Source: Lucinisca nassula
Taxonomy: Eukaryota > Mollusca > Bivalvia > Lucinida > Lucinidae
Reading direction: 5' to 3'
Assembly (NCBI GenBank): GCA_963580285.1
Contig: OY757020.1
Coordinates: 95,669,497-95,733,496 of the forward strand
DNA: 64,000 nucleotides
Of the stretch, positions 20,603 to 31,400 are shown one piece after another. The number at the start of each line of letters is the position of its first letter. Position 1 is the first letter of the stretch. Both the position numbers and the translations under genes were made by a program. The notes under the pieces were generated by a model. It was not told where the DNA came from. It did no database searches and was given only the letters and a program-made list of their open reading frames with translations.

Positions 20603-21147
20603 CCACATTATTTGTTTCACAACCTTATATCACTATTAATGGGACCCAAAGCAGAAACATTGTTAGTTAAACAATTGTGTTATATCCAAACAAAAATGTA
20701 AAGAATTTTTAATATTGTTCCATTCCAATATCCAAGGTGGCTGCCAGGGTGGCATCTTGAAAAAACCTTCAATATTACCAGCCCCTGTATGGTAGTCTGA
20801 TTGAGTCAAAACTTAGTGTGAGGCATTGGGGCAACATGGAGATTTGGACTTGTTAAATTCTTCCTTTTCCGATATCTGAAATCTTTCATACATTCCTTGT
20901 GGCACTTAATCTTGCGTTGCTGTGTCCACATGCATAAAATATTTGTTTGAATTCAAAATCTGTTTTTTGGATCCTGATTCCTTCAGTACTTTAATCGCCT
21001 CATTCTGTCCTTGCTTGCTGATGTCATTCACCTCACCTCTAAACACTTTCATTGGAGTGGGCAAAGTGCAGTGTTGCTTACATCAACAGGGCGCTCAACT
21101 GATTTTGGCTTACAGTTTGGCAAGGCTTGTTGTCCTTGCAGGGGGTA

Positions 21148-21731
21148 AAGGTACACCACAACCTCATTATAACACAGTTCATGATAACATGGTTTTGGAT
21201 ATAACACGGTTTCAAGATGGATCCCAAAAATGTATAGTTTATATAGAAAAATGACAATTTCCATAAATGGTCATTTTTCTATATAATGTATACATTTTTG
21301 TTTGGATATAACATGGTTGTTTATCTAACACGATTTCTGTTTTGGACCCCATCAATAGTGTTTTATCATATGATGTCGCGTCTGAGAGTGTAATAACGCC
21401 ATGTAATATTTTCGATAATCCACTACTGGATTAAATATGCAAATTAGCTAGATACGTCCTGTAACGTTACATGTACGACATCCTTAACGACGTCACATTT
21501 ACTAACGGCGGAATATTGACTTTTTGTAAACAATCGTGAATAAAATGCGTTTTAAATGTCATATGATAAATAGAATCTTGCATTCATGCTCATGTATTAT
21601 TAAATTTATTAAACTGGGGATAAAATGCTCAGCAAAGCCTCGCATTTTATCCCTTTTCCTCGACTCGTTTAATAAATTCAATAATACATGAACACTCATG
21701 TAAGATCCTCTATATAAAGAGGTTGTGGTCT
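21148..21731. mobile_element. Tc1/mariner-like MITE (ACCACAACCTC ends), interrupted
   Basis: Left end TACACCACAACCTCATTATA; the right end AAAGAGGTTGTGGTCTA is displaced by ~340 bp of inserted sequence (about 21368-21710). A hairpin AGAAAAATGAC...GTCATTTTTCT lies at 21243-21284. Related copies are near 50325-50797. Superfamily is inferred from TA-rich ends only. Confidence 0.5.
21577..21706. mobile_element. Foldback MITE, ~38 bp inverted arms
   Basis: Arms CATGTATTATTAAATTTATT and complement enclose a second inverted pair GGGATAAAATGC/GCATTTTATCCC. The right-end sequence TTCAATAATACATGAACACT also occurs at 17138, just upstream of exon C. Confidence 0.6.
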
Positions 21732-22546
21732 AAATGGGAATCTGTTTCTTCACTGTCATTTATTTTACTCTTTTTCTCTGTCCACTCTTTCATCTCCTCT
21801 ACTCTTCTTTATCTTTTTTCTCCCATTCTCTGGGAGGCAACACAAAATGACCCACAAGGGTTGACATGTTGTTGAACCCCATCTTAATCAATCAGTTAAC
21901 ACTTTCAAATTAATACAGACATGTGCAGATGCCAAAGGCATCCAAGGCCCTTTGGGCCTCAGGGCTCATGGCCGCCTATAGACTAACATGTAAACCATTG
22001 TCATAACAACCTGACTTGCCTATGGAATTTTATTTTCTTGGCCCAATCACGTTAAATCTCGGCGAGACTTCGGGAGACAGCCGTCTCAGAGTGGTTAATG
22101 TTTTCTTCCTCCGCATAAAATGTCTGCCTCTGTCAGGGTAGACCACCAGTCCAAAAGGTCATTTTTGACATTCTTTTTATTTTATTTATTTTTGATTTAT
22201 TTATTTTTTCTTAAATGTTCATATTTGTATTCCCTGTCCTCATTTACAGTATTCGAATTTGTGAGCACCAAACAAAAACACAGAACTTGTAAACACTATC
22301 TTTAAAAAAGAATTGCTGGTAGAAGCCAGCACCTCACAAAGGTCAACGATTCACCAGAACATTTACCGGTACCTCTGTAGGATGGAATGCATTTATCTCT
22401 CAGCACCTCCAACACCAACAATTAGTTATACTTAGATTACAATGCTCATGTCTGCATTTAGGCTGTGCCTAAGGTCATATCTGTACACCAACTGTATGAT
22501 TAATGTATTCCGTTCATATATCAGATTTAATGGTTATGTTTTTCAG
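21732..22546. other. Intron sequence, nothing recognised
   Basis: AT-rich with T-runs near 22165-22215. No repeat family seen elsewhere in the window, no open frame of note and no RNA-like fold noticed. Confidence 0.5.
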
Positions 22547-22659
22547 TTGGCTGAACTGAACACATTCTTTCTGAAGCATATACTTGAGATCCCACCTCCT
22601 CACTCTCTCAACTGGATCAGATTACTACTCATTAGTGCTGTCTCTGCACCAACTATCAG
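22547..22659 (+). CDS. PTDSS1: PTDSS1 exon E
   Basis: Acceptor TTTTTCAG and donor GTAAGACT; 37 codons plus two bases. Reads LAELNTFFLKHILEIPPPHS...SAPTI, aligned with human LTELNTFFLKHIF. The last codon (AG|A, R) is completed by exon F. Confidence 0.95.
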
Positions 22660-22688
22660 GTAAGACTTAAGGGGGCTATTTATAACTC

Positions 22689-22889
22689 ATTCTAATGCAC
22701 TTGCATATGTTATATGAAGTTTGATTGGATAATGTCAATATTCTGCTATATACTGTCAGAAAGCAGACATCATCGCGTAACGTCGCTTTTCATTTGGCTG
22801 GCATTTGGTTTTACACAGGTCACAGAGCTCGCCGTTTTGTGCAAAATGGTAGTTTTTAACCAAACAACCAAATAAGTGCATTAGAATGG
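22689..22889. mobile_element. Small MITE with ATTCTAATGCACTT ends
   Basis: Inverted ends CATTCTAATGCACTT and AAGTGCATTAGAATG, ~200 bp, no coding capacity. Seen once in the window. Confidence 0.6.
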
Positions 22890-23086
22890 AGATAACTATT
22901 GCAAAATGGTCAATTGGGGAGGTAAGTCATCGTAACACCAAATTTCTGACCATAAAATAACCACTTTACCTTTCTGAATGACAATTTTGAATACAGTTAT
23001 CACCTAATTGTACTCAAAGATTCTGATAACACAAACAAAGCTCATGATAATGAGGAGTACTGAGGATATTATAAGAATCTTATATT

Positions 23087-23213
23087 GGGTTCTGTTGTAG
23101 ATGAGCGTTTCCAACCCGAGGGATGACCGTGCTGAGCGGAACCGAGGCTACGCCGAGGTTCCGCTCAGCACGGTCATCCCGAGGGTTGGAAACACCCATC
23201 TACAACAGAACCC
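23087..23213. repeat. 127 bp GC-rich near-perfect hairpin
   Basis: Arms of ~57 bp beginning GGGTTCTGTTGTAGATG, with CGTGCTGAGCGGAACC next to a short loop (GAGGCTACGCCGA). About five arm mismatches. ATATT flanks both ends. Far more GC-rich than its surroundings. A similar-sized unrelated hairpin is at 44699-44826. Confidence 0.85.
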
Positions 23214-23589
23214 GATATTGGATTCTTTTTCTTGCACAACACCTCCGGTTAGTTTTGATAGCTCGCACATGTATATTGTTTACAAAATAAAAGAAGTGCG
23301 GAAGTAGTTCCGGCAGTTGAATAGAATTGAAGCGCATTTATGTTAGTTGCCTGGGTCGGAACACCAGGGTCAGAACATAAATTTCTATCCCAGGGTAAAA
23401 TCACGGATTTCCTTGTCTGGTGTGCAAGAATTTACTTTCCTTATTGTTTGAAACACACGTTGTGGATTCTAGACAGAATCTCCTCATAGTCGTCTGATTA
23501 GGATCTACCCTTTTTGCTTAAAATATAAGAATTTTTGTAGCACAACAAATTGAAAAGCCTGACAGCTGCTAAACAAGTAAATTTTATCA

Positions 23590-23625
23590 TACTGTTACAT
23601 TGGTGTCAGAAGTGGGATATGCGTG
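23590..23625 (+). repeat. Possible LTR/primer-binding-site relic
   Basis: TGTTACA is followed by TTGGTGTCAGAAGTGGGAT, which resembles an LTR end joined to a primer-binding site complementary to a tRNA-Leu type 3' end. The intact Gypsy has the same order (TGTAACA then TTTGGTGTCAG). No internal region follows. Confidence 0.3.
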
Positions 23626-23720
23626 CATCTGCACAGTCTGATATGAATTTGACCATGCACTTTATGGATATTAAATGAGTAAAGATACTTTAGGAACTGA
23701 TTGAATCAGAACCCAAATTC

Positions 23721-24102
23721 TAAGGCTGACACGATTAATCGCATAATCAATCGATAAATTCCACAAAAATGATTATCATTTCTGATTTGCTTTTAATCGA
23801 TTACTTGATAGGTACAATTTACTACCCAACGTTATGCCTAAAAAAGCTGGATGAGTGGCAAACAGTGCAGACCCTGATGAGACGCCGCATTTTTCGGTGT
23901 CTCATCTGGGTCTACACTGTTTGCTCAGGCCTGTCTGTTCAAATATACATATGGTAACGTGCAACATATGGTAAGAGTCATGCTCAGACAGAAAGCCATA
24001 CAGGTAAAATTAAGACAAAAACCTCAGTGATTACTAATCGATTACCGATCGCAATGACAGGACTGATAATTCATTATCTTTTCAGCTCTGATTAGCCAGT
24101 CC
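23721..24102. mobile_element. hAT-like MITE (backbone ii)
   Basis: Ends TAAGGCTGACACGATTAATC and TTAGCCAGTCCT. Flanks CCCAAATT and CCCAAATC are consistent with an 8 bp duplication with one change. Carries the CAGTGCAGACC hairpin near 23865-23932. Confidence 0.7.
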
Positions 24103-24701
24103 TCCCAAATCCTATCCCAAACATCAAAGAGAAAGACAACAAACACATCTTAACAAACAGTAAAATCGCAGGTGGCAAGACAAGTTAACAGTTCTTTCCT
24201 AGACTGGTTGAAACTCAGTTATCTTTACTTAATAATTTTAACACTACACAAGTGTTTAAATAAAAAAAACATTTCTACAGGCCTCATTGGCATGGAGGAT
24301 ACAAGCCACATCTTTTAACCATTAGGTCTTTCATCACTGCGGGTTTGAACCTTACTTGGTTCTCACATGAGCTGCCAAATTTCTGCATTAGAAAGTCTGG
24401 TGTTTTTTCCTCCTTGTACTTTGGTTTTGTCTTTCTTTGATTGAAATTAGTGATATAATCTTGAAGTGGCTACATACCCCCCCCCCCAAAGAAAAAAAAA
24501 CAAACAAAAAAACCTGATTTGATGGTTGGTATAAATAAAATTGTGAGGAACATCCGCAAAGTCTGATTACTGCTTTTGTGTTCGCTGCTTGGATAGTACA
24601 GTGCCTCTAGTTTCTCTATCAAAAATTTCAAGACATTCACTAGTCAGTGTATCTGAGCCTGATCTGAGGTCAATTTGTGTCTTATCTGTTCAGAAACTAA
24701 C
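24103..24701. other. Intron sequence, nothing recognised
   Basis: Contains a C11 run at 24478-24488 followed by A-rich sequence. No repeat family or open frame identified. Confidence 0.5.
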
Positions 24702-24900
24702 CCTTCTCTTGCTGAATATTCAGTTTAGCCACACCCATTTCTGACTTTGAACCAATCAGATTACTTGATGTAATTTATTCCTACAAATTCATAAACTGAA
24801 TGTCAAACTGTGTAGATCCTGATCAAATGGCTATCTGATTTGGATCTACACTTTGCAAAGAAAAGGGTTGTCGTGAACAGCAGGATAAGAGTTAAGAAGA
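24702..24900. mobile_element. MITE backbone iv (TTAACCCTTATCCTGCTG type)
   Basis: Left AACCCTTCTCTTGCTGAATA and right AGCAGGATAAGAGTTAA form inverted ends. Inside is a shortened GTGTAGATCCTGATCA palindrome. Relatives are at 43876-44046, 49194-49376 and 63330-63418. Confidence 0.55.
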
Positions 24901-24951
24901 CATGTTTTCTTGCCAAAGGGCTTATATGTTATTTATTAATATATGTTTCAG

Positions 24952-25017
24952 ACAATTCTATGTGTTTGTGACAGATGCCAGATGTAAAAGAGTCGGGACA
25001 CAGTGTTGGGTGTTTTG
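24952..25017 (+). CDS. PTDSS1: PTDSS1 exon F
   Basis: Acceptor TATGTTTCAG and donor GTATGAAC; 66 bp. Reads [20 protein letters not shown]. The Q in GTQCW matches human Q353, a third feedback-control position. The exon ends two bases into a codon completed by exon G, giving C where human has G. Confidence 0.94.
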
Positions 25018-25155
25018 GTATGAACAATGAAATTTCTTTATTACTCAGTTCATTGAAACAGGGTCCCCTTTGAATTCTTTACATAGCACAGGATATCAAG
25101 TATTTAGAAATAATATAATAGGAGTTTCATTATGCAAACACGCCTATGCAAATAC

Positions 25156-27702
25156 TGTTACGAGATGGAATAGGAAACCTCTCTGGTGCTTATGCACATC
25201 TAAATTATTTTAGTAGATATATGGTAGGGCGGTGTGAGTGAAATATTTTAGGTGAAATATGGTACGCAAACTATGCGGCTCCATGAACAACTCATGCACA
25301 TATCATACGATGTATGCATGAGTGGTTTATAGAGAGCTGTTTTTACAATACAGGGGGCCGCTAAAAGGCCGAGTCCTATAGAATTTGCCTAAAAATCGCC
25401 AACCGCCAAATTGTGCCATATATGATTTTTATTCCCGTCACGTGTTGTGTGGGTGTTCGTTTTGACAGGAGTCATGTCATTGATTATAGGGTCGTTTCAT
25501 CAATTTTTCCTATGGGAAATATACTATTTGAAGGCAAATCCATTATCTACTCGATTTTGCTATCTGGCTTTGTCTGTGGCCGGTATCTCCACTTCCCCAC
25601 GAACAAAGCAAGGTAATACGAGTAGGCATGATTTTCCGGTAGTATTCATAGATATATAAACCCTGAAAAAAGCGGACACCTTAGCAGCAGGTCAAGTTGT
25701 AAAGAGTAAACACAACATTGTGACGGGGAAATAGAAAGTATATTGAAAGGTATGTTAAATCTATGTTTAGTATTATTTTTGTATGAACATGCTTGTAGGT
25801 TTTGGAGGGGTTTACTTCTAGTATACACCAACTTTCTGAAGCCTATTCTGAATTCACTGTTGTGGCCTGTAGTGATTAGGCTACTAGCTTTGCCAGCTAG
25901 ACGTCGCAGAATTGATCCCAGGCTTCTCCAGTAGTAGAATGAGTCTTTCTAAGTGAGATCCTGTCTCATGCTGACCCTAGATGTTGGTGAGACGTAAAGT
26001 TTGGACACCCGCTCATTCTAGATTCATTTAGGCTTTTAGACCCCTTTTGTAGAATGTAATTAATAAACGCCGGGTCACTTGTTTGATCCATGACTTTTGA
26101 CTAGCTGTGGTTAGAAAACCGTGGTTCCGTCCCAATATGATATTAGGTGTAGAGGGGACGTAAACTTAAGACGGGTTTAACCATATCTTCATCATCAGGG
26201 CAAACTCTTACAAGAGCCTGTTGGGTTATCCGTGATGATGAACTGTAATGAATCTTATTTTACAAGCATGTTCACGTTGATTAGAAATAATTTTGTTCAA
26301 GAAGAATTACGAGTTCATTTTGTAATGATGCCGTTTTTGTCTGATAACTCAGTTTGTGCATGTATGTACATATAAAGAACGTGATGATGATAAGTGGGAG
26401 TATTTGGTCGCCACACGTCATAACGGCCTGAGCGGCGGGGATGACGTCAGCTGCGTCATCGGCGTCGCGAGGACGGTTGTGACGGGGTGCCTACCAAATA
26501 GAGAGAATTTACGGCAAACAGTGTTGGCCCATATGAGACACTAACAAATGTTGTGATTATAGATGAAAATCTTCTGTTGTAGTTTCTATCTGTTATTAAT
26601 GTATTGAATTTGTGAATAGCTATATTTGTGAGCCGTGTTGCGGAGAAGGATATGAAATAGAGATTGTTATGTTTCCTGTAATTGGCGGCTGACCAGGTAG
26701 CGTAAAGGCGTGGTCTGTTCAATTGCCTCTTACTTGTGAAAATGTAGTGAGCACAAATTTGATGAGTATTATGCTCAGTAGTAGTGAGCATTAATTGATT
26801 TCTGTAGTGCTCAGTAGGGAAACATGAACTTTGAGTATTATTGTGTCAAGCGCTGGGTGCTGATAATTTGATGCACAGTCAAGTTGAGTTCTGCTGTACG
26901 GTTATTCGTCGCATGCACTAATCAGCCTGTATGTCTGGTCGGCGCATGCGCAATAGCGGTATATGCATGAACATATTCTTACTTCTCCGGGAGGGGGATC
27001 ATGATATAGCAGATATGTTTTGTGACTCGTTTCTAGTCCCGTTATCGTAATTTGCAGGCATAACAATGTGTGACCTGCTGCTCCCTGCTTCATAGCAGCA
27101 GGTACTGGTACGACGCTAGGCGTTAGGGTCCAGCAAGGGCGGACAGACCGCCGTAATCAGCGCCTACCAGGATAGAAGCAGATTCTTCTAAATCATTGTT
27201 CGTTGAAAACAAATGTGATCATGGAAGAGGTCAACTTACCTTATTTGGACGATCACTAAACATTTGATCAGCAAACGTGATCGCTAATCCTAGGATTATC
27301 AACTATGTTGATAGACTAGTTTTACTAGTTCGCGAGAGGAAGTGTCACGCGAGTGGGGAATTCACCCTAAGTCATAAACTGGCCAGTCGCGTCTTGTGTT
27401 GATTCTTTTTTTTGTTTTTCTTGTTTTTGTTGTTTGCTTCTGTAGGTATTCACGTCACCCGTTCCGAGCACAGAACAGTGTTTTGCCTTCGGAGCGGACG
27501 TCGTGAGTTGGCTACAGAAGCAACAATTTGTGATGTTTTGTGTTAGTAAGTGTTGTATGTAGATACTGTAAATAATTCATGTCATTCATTTAACATCTTT
27601 CTTGTGCCTTACCCCACAGCTGCCCGTACACCTGTCAGAGATCACCCTCGGTTGTCTTGTCAGCATGGGGGTTTGCGGGACGCCGTAAACCCACATGTAA
27701 CA
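25156..27702 (+). repeat. 5' LTR
   Basis: Begins TGTTACGAGATGG and ends ACATGTAACA. 2547 bp is long for a Gypsy LTR. It includes a tRNA/SINE-like segment (25859-25990), a TGACGTCA palindrome (26442-26449) and a T-rich stretch near 27405. Matches the 3' LTR at an offset of 7973, except A25958 versus G33931. Confidence 0.96.
25859..25990 (+). repeat. tRNA-derived SINE-like segment embedded in the LTR
   Basis: CTAGC-TTTGCCA-GCTAG resembles an anticodon arm and GAATTGATCCC a B box. The following GAGGTCCTGTCTC...GACC...GGTGAGA...TAAA block is shared with tRNA-like repeats at 52385-52500 and 63163-63305. Present at the same place in the 3' LTR (33832-33963). Confidence 0.5.
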
Positions 27703-27704
27703 TT

Positions 27705-27723
27705 TGGTGTCAGTGAAGTGAGG
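27705..27723 (+). promoter_or_regulatory. Primer-binding site
   Basis: TGGTGTCAG begins two bases after the LTR end. TGG pairs with a tRNA CCA end, and TGGTGTCAG fits a tRNA-Leu type acceptor. Complementarity beyond nine bases is weak. Confidence 0.6.
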
Positions 27724-28411
27724 ATTTGATCTCTGGCTGGTGTTCCCGGCTGTGGAACAGCACATTGATACTCTGAATCATCAACTTTAAAAAAAAAAAA
27801 ATGCATTGACAGCCATATTTAGAAATTAACTTTAATCTTCCTTCCTGCGTTGATGAAGTGCGAAACCCATGTATTCAACTGAATGGATACTGACAAGTCG
27901 ATAATTTCTGAGCAGGAAGGCAAGGCAAACCCCACTTTTTCTTGGTAACGAAAAATTTAAGTAGACCCCACTTAATTGTGTTACCTGACATTCTACTAAG
28001 TTAAATTGGAGCTACTAATTGATCTTACCCACACATGGTTCTGACGTAGTGACGTTAACAATTTACTGACGTTGACATAACGGTAGCGTTAATATTTACG
28101 CAGTGGCTTGAGGTTAGGTATGACGTAATAGAAACATTAATGGTGACTTGTTATGATCGGAGTTTTGTAATGTGATAACTTCGGATTGTAGCATTTTACT
28201 GTAAAAGTCGTCAGTTTATGACGTCATATTAGACTACCAGTACGCAACGTCATACTGTGCTGAAAGCATTTGACATTTCAAATCGCGTGTGCTTTAATAA
28301 CTAACGTTTTAGTTAGATTAACGCGTATAACACATATCTTAACGTTTTAGTTAAGCCCATTCAATCATCACTGATCATAACTGATCAGTTTATAGTGGTA
28401 TTGATAGTAAC
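27724..28411 (+). promoter_or_regulatory. Gypsy leader rich in TGACGT motifs
   Basis: Untranslated leader between primer-binding site and start codon. It contains several TGACGT/ACGTCA motifs, including a TGACGTCA palindrome at 28219-28226, and two copies of TAACGTTTTAGTTA (about 28303 and 28340). CREB/ATF-type binding is possible but only inferred. Confidence 0.5.
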
Positions 28412-31400
28412 GTGAGATTTACGTTATCAATAATGGAGCGTTTAATGCAAATGGGAAAGGACTTAGGTTATGAGGGGAAGGAGTTACAAGGTTTTGTTAA
28501 AGAGCAGCAGGATATTGAGCGGGCAGAAAGGCAAGAGCAAAGGGATTTAGAAAGGTTAAGGTCTGAAGAAAAGGAAAAGGAAAGGGCAGAAAAAGAAAAG
28601 GAAAGGGCACATGAACTAGCTATGTTGAATGTTAATAAGGAACTTGAAATGGCACGCATTAAGACTGAAAGGGAGGCAAAAGAGATTAGTGAGGCCCATT
28701 TAGAAAAAATAAAACATGGGTTTGAGCTACAGCACCAAGAATTAAGGAATCAGTTAGAAATGCAGAGAGCGAAGCTCCAGCTAGAATTTGAAAAGCAAAA
28801 AGCTGAGAAGGTGGCGCATGCCCGGGATCCTAAGTTACCTTATTTTGAAGAGGGTAAGGATAAAATGGATAGTTATTTATCTAGATTTGAGAAATATGCT
28901 ACGGCTAATAAATGGGATAAGAGTGTTTGGGCCGCGTATTTAAGTGCATTGCTCAAAGGGCGCGCACTTGATGTATATGACCGGTTGTCAAATGAGGATG
29001 CGGCGGATTATGAAAAGTTAAAGGACGCTTTATTAAAGAATTTTGACATGACAGAGCGCGGATTTAGGAAACAGTTTCGTTATAGTAGGCCCGAGAAATC
29101 AGAAACGTTCATACAGTTCAGTAGTAGACTGAGAAGTTATTTAGAAAAATGGCTTAATATGGCAAAGATAGAAAAATCTTTTCCGGCTGTCTGTGATTTC
29201 ATGGCAAGGGATCAGTTCCTGGAGTCATGTAATAGAGAACTGTATGTACATCTGAAGCCAAAACAGTTTGGTAATTTAGATGAAATGGCTAGGGAGGCAG
29301 ATTTGTTTGCAGAAGCGCGCGGGGGCGTATATAGTTGCATTAATAAGGGGCAACGCGATAATAGAGGCGCAGCGCAGGGTAAACAGGACAAAGTTGACTC
29401 GAACAAACCGAGTGGTAGACCGGATATCAAGTGTAGCATATGCGGTAAGGGGCATTTAACAATTAAATGTTTTAAGAACCCCGACAGGAAACAATTGTAT
29501 AGCGCAGAGGTAGGAGCAACTGGAGTGGGGGATAGCGGTGTTAAAGAAAATTTTAACACGCGCGTAGAGACTCAAGGTTCTCAGGTTAAGAATGAGAATA
29601 CGCAGAATGTAGGTCGTGGTTATACACGTGGTCGTGGTAATTTCAGAGGGTCTTTTCGCGGACGCGGTAAAAATAATACCACACCACGTGGCGCAGCACA
29701 CCAAGTTAGTTTTTGTCAGACAGAAGTAACTAGGAAAGGTGATGAGATTGGAAGTATTTTTGAAAATAAGGTTGGTGATCCTTTGATTTCGGATAGGGAG
29801 GAGTTTAGTAAGGAAACTAGGGAAGGTGTCTGTTACTTCTTAAAGGCAAGGTTACCGACGGCACAAGGTTTGGTTAATAATAAAAAGGTGGTTGTATTAA
29901 GAGATACTGGGTGTACAGGCTGTGTCGTTCGGAGAAGTTTGGTTTCGGATAGTCAGTTAATAGGGAAGGAATCAAATGTTACGTTGATTGATGAATCCAC
30001 ACAAAGGTATCCTTTGGCAATGATTGACATTGATTGTCCTTTTTTCACTGGGAAAACTGAAGCTTTGTGTATGGATGATACGTTGTACGATTTGGTTATC
30101 GGTAACATTGATGGATCAAAACTTCCTGATATGTCTCATTTCTCAGCCGCGGCTGTAACTAGGTCTCAAACTAGGCAGGATGAGAAGCCTTACAGAAAAC
30201 TTAAGGTTCCCGATCAGATCATTAACGATGACAAGGAGGCTTTCAAGCAAGCTCAGGTTGATGATCCAACTTTGGAAAACATCAGGAAAAGGGTTGTATC
30301 TGGGAACAAGACTGTGAGTCGTGGTTTAAACCGAGGTGAAACTAGGTTTATTGAGAAAAAAGGGTTGGCATATAGGGAGTTCACCAAGGGTAACAAAGTC
30401 TCTTTCCAACTTGTGGTCCCTCAAAGTTTCCGAGGAAAGGTGTTGAAACTGGCTCATGAAACGCTTATGTCTGGACATATGGGTATTAGGAAGACATTGG
30501 ATAGAGTTGTAACTGAGTTTTACTGGCCCGGTATTTGCGGTGATGTCGCTAGATTTTGTAAATCTTGTGATATTTGTCAGAGAACTATTCAGAAAGGTCG
30601 GGTCACTAAAGTACCTCTAGGAAAAATGCCATTGATTGATACGCCATTTAAGAGGGTGGCAGTGGACATAGTTGGTCCGATTGAGCCTCGATCTGATAGG
30701 AAATCTCGGTATATTTTAACCATGATAGATTATGCGACAAGGTATCCAGAGGCGATAGCTTTACCGAGTATTGAGACGGAACGTGTCGCGGAAGCGCTTA
30801 TTGAAATGTTTAGTAGGGTTGGCATTCCTGATGAAATGTTGACTGATTGTGGATCACAGTTTACTGCTGAGGTAATGAAGGAAGTCAGCAGACTTCTTTC
30901 TCTTCAACAGTTAACGTGTAGTCCGAGACACCCAATTTGCAACGGACTGATAGAGCGTTTCCACGCTACGTTAAAGCAGATGTTACGTCGCATGTGTGCT
31001 GAACGTCCAAAAGATTGGGATAAATATCTTCCAGCCTTATTATTTGCGGTAAGGGAAGTCCCACAAGAGTCTTTAGGATACTCCCCTTTTGAGTTGTTAT
31101 ATGGACGTAACGTCAGAGGTCCAATGGCAATATTAAGAGATTTATGGGCTGAAGAGGTACGCGATGAGCAAGTTCTTTCGACGTATCAATACGTTATTGA
31201 GCTTAGGGAACGGTTAGAGCAGACATGCAAATTAGCGCGTGATAATTTAAAGAAGGTTCAGATTAAGCAGAAAGCTTATTATGATAAAGGCGCGAGGTCG
31301 CGTAAATTTGACGTCGGCGACAAAGTACTGTTGTTACTACCGACAGACAGTAATAAATTATTGCTTCAATGGAAAGGTCCTTATGAAGTGGTTGAGGTAG

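Noticed and set aside
26456..26791. 111-codon minus-strand frame present in both LTRs
   Set aside because: Duplicated only because the LTR is duplicated; no recognisable domain, antisense to the element, and no start context or partner.
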